DNA from: Myrica gale
Taxonomy: Eukaryota > Streptophyta > Magnoliopsida > Fagales > Myricaceae
Length of the DNA: 64,000 bases
Reading direction: 5' to 3'
Assembly (NCBI GenBank): GCA_963930655.1
Contig: OZ005600.1
Location: 16,522,501 to 16,586,500 of the forward strand
Positions 12,137 to 23,100 of this stretch are shown in pieces (positions within the stretch are counted from its first letter, which is position 1; every line of letters starts with the position of its first letter). The notes beneath the pieces are model-generated. The model did not search any database. It had not been told where the DNA came from and saw only the letters and a list, made by a program, of their open reading frames with translations. The translations under genes were made by a program, and so were the position numbers.

Positions 12137-13742
12137 CATGGATGATCAATTTCTGATTTATTTGCAAGAGGATAGACATGGGAGGCAGGGATTGGGTCCA
12201 CCCAATTTTGAGGATTGGGATGTCATTCATCAGGTTATAATTTTTTTGAATTTATTCTAAAAGGTGACTTTGCGGGTGTTGGGATCGAACTTAGCTACCT
12301 CTAATGTATTCTTTGAAGAGTTGGCTAAGATTACTAGACATATCACTAAGTATAGATTCAGTGGGCAAATGATGCTTATGGATATGACAAATAAATGCAA
12401 GCGAAGTATGATAAGTATTGAGGTGATTTGGAAAAGGTTAATGGTTTCTATTCATTGCAGCGTTGCTTGATCCTCGATACAAGTTGAGGGCGTTGGATTT
12501 TTGGTTCAAGAAAGTGTTGGGGGAGGAAAAGGGGGAGGAGAAGACAAACAAAGTGAAGAATATACTTGAGTGAATGTTTACTGAGTATAGTAGTGTCTCA
12601 TCTACTAGTAATTGTAATGGTACTGCCACTACTCCTCATGATGTTGTGGATAGCGTTGTGCCTATTATTGATGATAAAGATGGAGATGACTTTGGGTGTA
12701 TTTGTGTTGTAAAATTTTAGTGTTGTTAAAATTTTAGGTATTGGGTTTAGTGAAAAAGTGAAGAGAGAGGTAATTTTTTATATTTTTGTAGTGAATAGTA
12801 GTGATTTGATGGGGGGAGAGAGATTATATTGTAATTTTTTATTGTGTTAAAATTTTAGAGTGTAAAATTTTAGTACGCAAACGCAGCCTTTGATAAATGA
12901 AGAGTTTATCAGAAGATGTTTGAGTCCAAATATGAGATTGAAAGGTATCTATCTGAGGGAGTAGAGGAAAAGACTCCAACATTTGATATTATAAATTAGT
13001 GGAAAGTGAACTCTGTGAGGTTTCCAATGGGCATTTGATCTTATGATGGAATTTGATGGACAATTTTTGATTTATTTGCAAGAGGACAGACATGGGAGGC
13101 AGGGATTGGGTCTACCCAATTTTGAGGATTGGGATGACATTCATCAGATTATAAATTTTTTGAAGTTATTCTATGAGGTGACTTTGCGGGTATCAGGATC
13201 GAACTTAGCTACCTTTAATGTATTCTTTGAAGAGTTGGCTAAGATTACTAGACATATCACCAAGTATAGATTTAGTGGGCAAATGATGCTTATGGATATG
13301 ACAACATAAATGCAAGCGAAGTATGATAAGTTTGGGGTGATTTGGAAAATGTTAATGGTTTCTATTCATTGCAGCGTTGCTTGATCCTCGATACATGTTG
13401 GGGGCGTTGGAGTTTTGGTTCAAGGAAGTGTTGGAAGAGGAAAAGGAGGAGGAGAAGACAAACAAAGTGAAGAATGCATTTGAGTGAATGCTTACTGAGT
13501 ATAGTAGTGTCTCATCTACTAGTAATTGTAATGGTACTGTCACTGCTCCTCCTCATGATGTTGTTGATAACGTTGTGCCTATTGTTGATGATGAAGATGA
13601 AGATGACTTTGATGAATGAAGAGTTTCTCAGAAGATGTTGGAGTCCAATTATGAGATTGAAAGGTATCTATCTGAGGGAGTCGAGGAAAAGACTCCAACA
13701 TTTGATATTCTGAATTGGTGAAAGGTGAACTCTGTGAGGTTT
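12137..13742 (+). repeat. Tandem duplication of about 700 bases inside the hAT transposase
   Basis: Unit 1 (about 12137-13023, including the MITE) and unit 2 (about 13045-13742) repeat the same piece of transposase from the LIYLQEDRHGRQ segment to the KVNSVRF segment. Without the MITE both are close to 697 bases. They differ by scattered point changes (for example ccacccaattttgaggattgg against ctacccaattttgagg), so the duplication is not recent. Confidence 0.85.
12694..12888 (+). mobile_element. Tourist-like MITE, copy 1 (195 bp)
   Basis: Ends are GGGTGTATTTG and AACGCAGCC, with a 3-base duplication TTT on each side (12691-12693, 12889-12891). The second unit of the surrounding tandem duplication has the empty site (gactttgatgaa at about 13606), which fixes both borders directly. 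The family has three more full copies in this window, at 28089, 43706 and 51562, each flanked by TAA. The 3-base TWA-type target and TIR style fit PIF/Harbinger (Tourist) MITEs. Confidence 0.85.
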
Positions 13743-13812
13743 TCAATTCTTGCTCACATAGCCTGTGATGTATCATCAATTCTCATCACCACTGTACCCT
13801 CTGAGTTGGTGT

Positions 13813-15073
13813 TGTTGGAAATATGCCCTCAAAACCAATTATTAGAATAATTATGAGATAATTATTTATTTTATCATCACATGTATTTATTACTTATTGA
13901 GTATAATGTTGTAACATGAGATGTTACACAGTTTTATTGTTAAGTGAAATTGTAGAAAAGTAATGTCGATGCTTAATGAATCAAAAGGTGGGGATTATGT
14001 ATTTTCGATTCCTTGTTCACTTGACAGTTGTTCTAGACTGAGGTACATACTTATGTACAAAAAGTTCTTACACTCGATATGCCTCTATTTAATAGGATGA
14101 TGGACTCCGTCATTGAGGTAGTGACCTTAACTAGAAGAGAGGGTGCATTGTAAGAGTACATGCACTGGACGAGATCAAATATGGATACCTTCTGGAAGTG
14201 ATTACTGATGTTGAGAAGGTATTTAACACCATTAGTTTATTGTATCCTTAGACCTGAGAGGTTTATGCAAACTTCTTTGTTGTGTACTTGTGCCTTGACC
14301 GAGTCATTTGATGATGATCTTTCTAGGTCAAATATTCCAGACAACGTTGAGTCTTGTATATGATAAATGAACTTGTGTAAATGCTCAACAAGGAATCCAT
14401 CAGTCTCTTTGTGAGACAATATATTCAGTATATCTGTATAGAGTTAGACTCGAAAAGAAATCACTGGCCAGTGGACTTTTGCGATTTTTTTCAAAATTAA
14501 TATATATTATATATTTATTTGTGAAATTATTTTAGAAACAATTGGAGAGTCGAACGAGTTACAGATTGTGAATTAAAAATATATGAGCTAAGGACTTAAT
14601 CAGTGATATTATTCCAGTCCTATTAGTTCATTTGGAATACAATATGGTGGAAGGATAAATAAACAAATAATTGTTAGCAAAAGAGATTTTACGAAAATAA
14701 TCTCACTATCTTGGGGGTCAATTGCGATATGTTAATGGACAATATCACAATTTGTAGAAGCCCATAAATTCGGAATACAAAATATAAGGGAGTTAAATGA
14801 AAAAGAGTTTTTCATGATGATTCTACAGCCGAGATTTGAGATCGCTAAAGATCCCACACATAAGCCCAGGAGAAGCTCTGAGGAAGTCATTATAAATAGC
14901 TCAGAACTTCATTTGAGAAAAAGAGAATTCATTTTCATGAGAATCGTTCTCTCTCTAAAACTCTCTCTCTAGAGTTCTCTCTCTCAAGAACTGTGAGCGT
15001 GGATCTGAATGAGGCAGAATACTTGGGCTGCTAGATTTCAACGATCCAGGATTTCCGCTGCGAGATTCTTACA
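13813..15073 (+). mobile_element. Solo LTR of an Angela-like Copia element
   Basis: The unit starts TGTTGGAAATATGCCC, a start well known from Angela/BARE-type Copia LTRs, and ends CGAGATTCTTACA. A perfect 5-base duplication GGTGT flanks it (13808-13812 and 15074-15078). No coding sequence is inside, so it is a solo LTR. It lies within the hATC domain of the hAT pseudogene. The related LTR at 18629 aligns along most of its length. Confidence 0.9.
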
Positions 15074-15275
15074 GGTGTTTAGTATTGGAGGTTGGACCTT
15101 GGATCCTTTCCGGAGTTCGTTGGCTCCAAAGACTGCAGAAGGACTAATATGTGCTCAGAATTGGTTGAGAGATGACCCTATTGTGGGACTGGTTGAGGCC
15201 CAAGTGTATGATAATATAACTGAAGATGAAGAGACTTACAGGCTTGATTTAGGTAAATTTATTCTTTCATTGTAA

Positions 15276-17057
15276 CTACTATTGTTTACTTGAATCTTGA
15301 TGCTCTTAAATCTAATCATTATAAGTTGATGCTCTTATTTCTTAATTATGTACAATTACCTACTTTGAGGACGGAGATCGAGATGGAAAATGATTTTTTT
15401 GGCGCTAGGAAGTTTTATGTTATTGCACTTGCCCCATCTTTAAGTCATTTTTTTATACTATTGCATTTGGACAATGTTATTTTGGTGTATTATGTATGTA
15501 TTTGTTGTATTTGAGTAATTTTATGGTGTTGTATGTATTTGTTGTAGTTTTGTAACTTGTAACTTGTAATTTGAATTTAGAAGATAGTCAAATTAGGTCT
15601 TAGTGTTTTAATTGTGAGAATGATCAATATTGATTACTTTTTATTGGTCATTCTAAAAAATGATGCATATAGAAAAAAGGTCATATGATAAGAATCTTCA
15701 TGATTAAAATTAACTATTGTCATGGGGATCAATAATATAACCTACATTTCAATATTTGGGCATAATTTCAATTATATTCCTTTATTTCATAATTTATTTT
15801 AGTTTTGTATACACAAATTACAATTTGTTTAAAAGTTTTACACTCAAAATTTCAAGTCTTTAAGTTTAACGTTTGATTAGGAAAAAAAACAAAGTTGCTG
15901 AAAGGATTTAGGGTTGGGCACTGGGCATAAATAAATCGGCAGATTGATAAATCATAAGGTTTATGATTTATCAATTTATTGTAGCGGTAAACAAAAAAAT
16001 AGAAAAATAAGAGGGAAACAACCAAATAAGGGCCCAACGACAAAAGATGGAAAAAAACAAAACGAGAAGGCTCAAAACAGCAGCACAAATAGGAGCCCAA
16101 ATGGCCCAAAAAACAGGCACAGCGGTGGAGGTTAACCGCTACTGCCACCGCTGGGCACCGGTACCATCAATACCGGTTGGAAAAAATGGGTCACCACCCA
16201 TGCACAGCCTTAGTTGAACATGAAATATCGAGCTTAAATATTTGTTATGAAGAAAATGTGTACACTAAATTATCTTCTATAATTTGTACTTTTTCTTTGC
16301 TAAATAAAAAAGGCCCTCAGGAGATAAACCGTTATAAGGCCAAACCAAATCTCACCTCCACTTAAACTCGAAAATTTCACATAGCGCAGGGACCACTAGA
16401 GCATAATGGGGTTACTGTGATTCGAGCCTTCGTTGGGATAGGCCTTGGGTCCTAGGCACAACGCTAAGCCACCACCCCTAGTGGTTCTATAATTTGTATT
16501 CAATTATATGGTTTGACTCGCGAAAGAGAGACCCATTAAACATTAAGCACTATAAGATTCATAGATAATATTCTTTATACAATATTTGTCTTTGTTTGAA
16601 TTAAACTATAAAATTCAAGCAATTACTCGCACATGATTGCTTTCGAGTACTTGGAACCAATTAGGCCCATCACCTTGGTTAAATTTGACCAATATCTAAT
16701 GAATGTCTTATTCATTTGAAAAATGACCTATTAATAAACTATATCACTATCATTCTACAAAATTAATAGGTCATTGACTGTAAAAGGGCTATAAATAGAC
16801 CATTTGTATTAATTGCAACACATTAACAGAAAGATATTGTGACACAAGACAATCACTTAGAGAATTTTAAGGTTAAAGAAAACATTTTGTCTGTTGTTGC
16901 TGCATACTCACTCTTTAGACAAGAATTTAAATGGGATAAATAATTAACTTGAAAATGTTTTATGCATTGCATTCTAAACTACTAGCTTTGGCACATTGCA
17001 TCTTTCTACTAATAATGTTGGATACTTTGCACCCTCAGTCAAATTGGACGGAAATTG
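15276..17057. other. 3' part of the hAT locus and transposon debris
   Basis: 15276-15900 is AT-rich and should hold the 3' end of the hAT element. 15909-16212 has hAT-like ends (TAGGGTTGGGCAC...GTGCATGGG on the opposite strand), but the flanking 8 bases do not match, so I do not call an intact element. 16380-16490 has a tRNA-like gattcgagcc string like those in SINE-derived sequence. Nothing coding is recognised. Confidence 0.35.
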
Positions 17058-18278
17058 TGTTAGCTCAAGGTTTTTTCTTAAATAATCCATTTTTGATTTT
17101 GATGATAACAAAAAATTTCAAGTCGTTTTGAATATTTTTAGAACTCATTTTATCAATCCACATTTTCAAATAAGTGTTTCAAAAGATCGAGGTTATCTCT
17201 ATTAAAAAGTCCAAAATGTGTTTAAACACCAATGCATAAGTTAAAAATGTCATTTTGTTTATTGTAGGTGTTCATGAATGATTTGGAGTGGAAACGACAC
17301 TTTCAAGTTGTTGAAAATTCTCTCCAACATTAATAGTGTCAACACATGCAAGGATGATGTCGACACATCGCACTGTCACCCGAGAGCATGTTTAACAGTG
17401 TCTACACATGGAAGGATGGTGTCAACACATTGCACTGTCACCTAAAAACATGTTTGATGGTGTCGACACATTGCACTAACACCTGACAGCACATTTCCAG
17501 ACCGACTTTGTGGTGTCAACACATGCTGCAATTTTGTAGAAAATCCTGGAATGACGTCGGCACATTATTTTGTTTTAAAATGAATTGGATACCCCTCCAA
17601 CGGTACAATAAAGTCTCTTGAAAACCTTTCAAGATAAAATGGCTATAAATAAAACAAGATGGAGATATAAAAGATAAGAACTTGCACATTATTTATGACC
17701 TAGGCTCCTAGAGAAAGAAAGGGCTTTGAAGAAGAAACAAGAACTCACCTCCCAAGAAAGCTAGTGCTCACACCTGCCAAGATAAAAGCGTTCTCACTCG
17801 AATCTTGTCTTCTTGCTCATCATTGTGCTTTACACTTGCTTATTTGGCTTAAAGAGCTCTTCTTTATTATTCTCTTGTGCCCATCTTTTATTAAACACTT
17901 GAGTGTTGTGAAACATTTGGTCCTACTTGTGAAGGTAGAAGAAAACCTTTTGGTTATTAGGATTTGTGAAGAGAGTTGAAGCGTGAGCTCGTAAAATGCT
18001 TTGTAACGGTTACTTAGCACCTGTGAAGCTAAGTTGTATTTGTTATTTGAAGAATAGTAGAGAAAGCCCAAGAAAGTCAACAGTCTTGGGGGTGGACGTA
18101 GTCAAATGTTAGCCGAACCACCTAAAAATATTGGTGTCATCTCTGTAACCCTTGCTCTCATTGATTTGTTTTATATTTGTATTTGTAGTGCACTATTATT
18201 TATCTTGACTCATAATAAATAAATAAAAATTATTAAAACTCAATTCAGCCCCTTCTTGGGTTGTTTTCTAGACTTACA
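17058..18278 (+). mobile_element. LTR related to the 7369-8962 solo LTR (5' LTR position)
   Basis: It starts TGTTAGCTCAAGG and ends TAGACTTACA, the plus-strand equivalents of the ends of the 7369-8962 LTR. It also shares the ggtggacgta...ttagccgaaccacc block (18092-18122) and the TGTCGACA-type motifs (17330-17565). It is followed directly by cTGGTATTAAGAATTG, a decayed form of the initiator-Met primer-binding site TGGTATCAGAGC. This places it as a 5' LTR rather than a solo LTR, which agrees with the absence of a matching 5-base duplication. Confidence 0.7.
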
Positions 18279-18628
18279 CTGGTATTAAGAATTGAGAATT
18301 TGCGGACTGTTTAGAGATACACAAATTCAGTTATTATTAATAATTGATCAATTTTGAACTTGTGTGTATACATTGGGTAAATGTGCATGGAGTTGCAAAA
18401 GTTGTACGCGGAATACTACTGCTAACTCCAGCACTAAAAGCAAAATATATAGGAAGAAGATACATGATATGGTGAATCAGAGTGATGTCGTGATGGCTGG
18501 TGTAGTGTCATCCTAGTAAATCGCGGGTTCATTTTACCGAATCATTGACTCAAAAATGTTTGAGAAACATTTATAGTCAATATGGGTATGAGATACCTAT
18601 ATAAATGGTTTTGAGTGCAAGTGAGAGA
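18279..18628 (+). pseudogene. Remnant of Copia internal region (primer-binding site plus pol C-terminus)
   Basis: The left end looks like a primer-binding site. At about 18545-18628 a frame reads KMFEKHL, then after stops YINGFECK and onward into the next LTR, the typical tail of Angela-type Copia RNase H just before the polypurine tract (gcaagtgagaga). Everything between is deleted. Because the two flanking LTRs belong to different families, this is a junction of two elements. Confidence 0.55.
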
Positions 18629-19767
18629 TGTTGGAAATATGCCCTTAAAACCAGTTATTAGCGTAATTATGATTTAATTATTTCTTTTATTGTTACATGT
18701 ATTTAATACTTGTTGGGTATAATGTTGTAACATAAGATGTTACACAGTTATATTGTTAAGTAAAATTGTAAAAAATTCATGCCAATGATTAATGAATCAA
18801 AAGACGAGGAGTATGAATTTTTAGTTCCTTGTTCACTTGACAGTTGTTCTAGACCGAAGTACATACTTATGTACAAATAGATCTACACTCATTGTGTCTC
18901 TATTAAATAGGATGATGAACTTCATCATTAAGGTAGTAACCTTAACCAAACGAGTGAGTGCACTTTAAGAATACATGCACTGAACGATATAAAATATAAA
19001 TACCTTCTGGAAGTGATCACTGATGTTAAGAAGATATTCAGCACAATTAGTTTATTGTATCCTTATACTTAAAAGGTTTATACAGGTCTGTTTGTTGCAT
19101 GCTTTTACTTTGACCTAGTCATTTGGTGATAATCTTTCTAAGCCAAGTATTCAAGATAACGTTGAGTCTTGAACATGATACATGAGCTTGTGTAAATGTT
19201 CAACAATGAATCCATCAGTCTCTTTGTGGGACAGTATATTCAGTATATTTGTGTATAGTTTGACTTGAAAATAAATCATTTGCTAGTGGAATTTTACGAA
19301 AAATGTTTTTCGAAATTAATATATATTATATATTTTATTTGAAATTGTTTTAGAAACAATTTGAGAGTCTAACGAGTTACAGATTATGAATTAAGAATTA
19401 TATGAGTTAAAGACTTAATCGATGATATTATTCTGGTTCTATTAGCTCATGCAGAATATAGTATGATGAAAGGATAAATAAACAAAATATTGTTAGCTAA
19501 AGAGATTTTACGAAAATAGTCTCACTGTCTCGGGGCCAATTATGATATGTTAATGAATATGATCACAATTTGTATAAGCTCATAAATTTGGAATACAAAA
19601 TATAAGGGAGTTGAATGAAAAAAAGAGTTTTCAGTAATGATTCATTTGAGACGTCTAAAAGTCATTTTCACGTTTGAAACTTTTCTCTAAAAAAAGTTCT
19701 CTAAAAAATCAGCTCATATATGAAGGAGGCACAATTTCAACAATCATTTCCCTTACGAATCTTAAAA
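18629..19767 (+). mobile_element. Angela-like 3' LTR, decayed end
   Basis: It starts TGTTGGAAATATGCCC like the solo LTR at 13813 and aligns with it for about 1 kb (for example agttgttctagaccgaagtacatacttatgtac). The last 150 bases are diverged or deleted and the exact end is uncertain (near ttacgaatcttaaa). It sits directly after a polypurine-like tract and pol tail, so it is a 3' LTR. Confidence 0.7.
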
Positions 19768-20118
19768 TTATATATGGTATGCTTTTTTAAATGCATTTTA
19801 TTTTATTTTTTAGAAAATTCGAAATAATTTTTTTTTTGATAATTCTGTCTAAATTTTCGATTTCAATTTTTAAAAATTATCAAAAATAACTTATAATTAC
19901 AGTTGGAATATATGCCGAAATTAGAAAATTGAATCAGAAAATTCCGATTTTTATCCAAATTTTTGCTCACCCGTGACAAAGTAAATTTTTCAACAATACA
20001 GAGGAAAAAAAATCAGGAACTCTCCATCATCTCTTAGAACTGCCGGTATGGGAAGAGAAAAATAAGTCCCACTGAATCTTGGGCTCGAGCTACCAATTGC
20101 GTCCGAAGCTCCCGAACA

Positions 20119-23100
20119 ATGGACGAAATGGCCGCCTACTACCCACCACCCCACTACCCCTACTACCAACCTCCAGTACCCGCTCAGCCTCAACTCGGCG
20201 CTGCCCCCGGACTTCCTCATACGGCGGCAGCGCCATCGCCACATCCCTACCACTTACCTCAGCAGTTTCTCTCTCACCAGCAGCCTCCGTACGGTTCCTA
20301 TGCGCCTCCTCTTGTCCTTCAGGCTTCTCACGACGAGGTCCGAACCCTATTCGTCGCTGGGCTTCCGGAAGATGTGAAGGCCCGCGAAATTTACAATCTC
20401 TTTCGGGAATTCCCCGGGTACGAGTCTTCGCATCTTCGTACACCGACCCAGACGTCTCAGGTATTCGATTTGATTGCACATCGTTTTCGTTTGTTTTCCC
20501 TAATGATTTTAATTTCATTTCAGTCTTCGTTTTCATGTCTGAGGTTAAGGCATAACAAAATTTTATAGTTTGGAAAATGGGATGTGTGGATTTTCACTAA
20601 TTTAAAATGGGGAATCTGGGTTTAGGGAACTAATGAATTGAGCAATGGGATATCAGCTTGATGAGTTCATTATTGTCGGTTCACGTGCTTGGGAATCCAG
20701 CAAAAGTTGTAGCTTATTGGGCTTGTTTGCTTAGCTAGAGGTCACGTAGGTGTCTAGGTTCGACTTTGGGAGTTACTTATATGCAAGCTGATAATGTAGC
20801 TTATGTTTATGAAGACTAATACTAGTTTTTTGTTACATCTACACGTAATAAGCTTGAGGATTGCTTATTTTTTGGCTTGAGAAGGTCATTCATTGTTCTT
20901 GAGCTTAAGCAAGTGAAATTAATGTGGAATGTTCGTTTGGGAGAGAGGAAATGCAGGGAAAAGGGGAAGGAAGGGAACAGTGGATTGTTTGGAAAACAAA
21001 AAGAATATTGTGTGTGTGTGTGGGTGGGGGGGGGGGGGGGGCTGGGAATCAAATCCCTCCATTTCATTCCCTCCGCGGAGCTCCTCATTCCCCTCATCTC
21101 TTATGGGTTGCGGTTCAAACTACTGTGGCAGGGCTGGTCATGAAACTGCGGCACAAGTTCTGCAGCAGCCTTTATTTAGGCCTTTCTATGACTTTTCTGA
21201 GTCCTTTATTTTTGGATGAAATAAATTTTAATGTTTTCTGAGGAGCTAGTATTGAGTTTAATTTCTGTTTCTACAGATTAAATGTCACTTAAGGGTAGTG
21301 ATGGGATTGTTCAGATCTGATAACAAGAAGTTATTTCCTTCCTGCTCCCTGGCTGTCTAGCTTGGAAGACTAGTCTTTTATGTTGGGAAATATAAGATTC
21401 CCTACGTGCGGAATAACGAGAGAAACGAAATAAAGAAGAGCAAAAATAAGCAATTACACGACACAGAGATTTATGCGGTTCCCTCACTGTGAGGTACGTC
21501 CACAGAGTTAAAGAGATTTCACTAGTCTTGATCAAAGGTACAAGGAGGCAGCCGTCATGCAGAAAACGGAGCAAAAGGACAAAGCTTTTTTTTAACAACT
21601 TAAAATCCTAACCCTGAGCGTTACATATAAAGGACCCCCACCTGGGTCGCATCACCCAAAACCGGGTCAAACCCAAGCCTCCGCTCCATGGACTAAGCCT
21701 AACAAAATATCCCTTCTTAAACTGTAAACACTCTTCGTCGAATCGGGTCGGGCACTATCCGGGTCGGATATAAGAAATCAGGCTCCACATAGCCTAACAT
21801 TTTATCAGTGGTTTTGATATCTTGTGCACCAGATCTTCGTTTTTGGTTTATTCGTATAGTGTCTCAGTGTTTAACGCAGTCAATAAGAATTTAAATGAAC
21901 AGTAAATGATGTAATATTGAGTTACATATTTTTTCTCTTGTATTCCTTCCTTCATAATCATCGGACACATTAGAAGGAGAACGCCCTAATGCTTTCTGAT
22001 TCGTTCCTTTTTATCTTAAGGTAATCCTTCCTTTCTATCCCATTCCCTTTTAACACCCCAATGACGGTGTAGTCTGAAGCTCAATTGCCTAATCAACCTG
22101 GTTAGAGCAACATTAGCTTTGAAATAGTTAAGATGATAATTTGCTTCAATATAAAGATGCAGAAATAAGTTTAGTTGGCAGATAATATGAATCAAGCAAG
22201 CCTTTTGAGTGATTTTTCTATTTTGACTCCTCTGGTGTTCATGCCAGTGGTTATTAGTGATTTTCTGGTGTAGCTTATGTATGGAACAACTTCTAGCTAT
22301 CATTCTTATTCAACAGTAGTTCACATTTTTCTGCTCATGATGTGGCTGTTTCACTTGTCTCTTAAAATCACATATATGCATCCCTTAGATTAATTTGTCC
22401 TTTTATATGCTGTTCTCTGACACGGTCTTGGGTTGGTGGCAGCCATTCGCTTTTGCTGTATTCTCAGATCAACAGTCTGCAATCGTGGCTATGCATGCAC
22501 TGAATGTAAGAATGTGACACCGTATTTACTGGGCCCTGTACTAGTTGGATATTGGTATACATCGTAGGTCGTTAAATTGTAGCACCATCTGATTGCTTTG
22601 TTAGATAAAGTAGTTTGCATATGTCATGCTTACAAGTGCATGTTGAAAAATTATGCAATGGTAGTTTGTATTCCATTTTAACTAAAACAATTCTCTGAGC
22701 CCGTGGACATTCAAATCATTAAGCATGTTTGGAAGATTGAAACTGAACAACAAAATGAATCTTTATATCACCCTAAATAGCTGAACAGGGATTTAATGAG
22801 TTAAAATTCGGTTTAGAATAGTCAATTATTAAGTACACTGTGTCGCTGTATCGTAGTGATGATTGTAGGCCAAATGCATAGATGATTATAAGCACAGTAG
22901 AAGTACTCAGGCAACTTTGTATCACGGTCAGTCCTCAAGGCAAGTTTATTGACTGAAGGCATATCCTGTGCGAGATGTGGCCTATGGCAACCTTCTTTTT
23001 TGTTTTGAACTATCGTTATTAGTTCAAGTTCTTATCCTTGTAGCTGTGAGCAATGTAAGTTAATGTTTGCCATAAATAGCTCTTTTGCAGGCTTCTTGCT

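Larger units (their letters stand above)
10886..15275 (+). pseudogene. hAT-family transposase, inactivated and interrupted
   Basis: This is a BED-finger hAT transposase of the plant DAYSLEEPER/RICESLEEPER type. From the ATG at 10886 the order is: a Ser/Thr-rich N-terminus; a BED zinc finger (residues about 88-117, W...CHYCKK...KLRQHL); the catalytic core (THKFNEKAIRELIARMI, then VTGHFIDSSWKLHKRI and TVDNESSND); LRCCAHVQNLI; RWNSTYFML; and the hATC dimerisation end, whose last part (GGWTLDPFRSSL) lies after a solo LTR. In-frame stops at about 11237 and 11597 plus later frameshifts kill it. It also has a tandem duplication (12137-13742), a MITE (12694-12888) and the LTR (13813-15073). Removing the LTR and one copy of its GGTGT duplication restores the hATC reading exactly, so the insertion hit an already formed transposase gene. 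Confidence 0.9.

Noticed and set aside
15909-16212. Candidate intact hAT MITE with TAGGG-type ends
   Set aside because: The ends look right, but the flanking 8 bases (AAAGGATT and GTTGAACA) do not match and the ends pair poorly, so it is noted only as debris.
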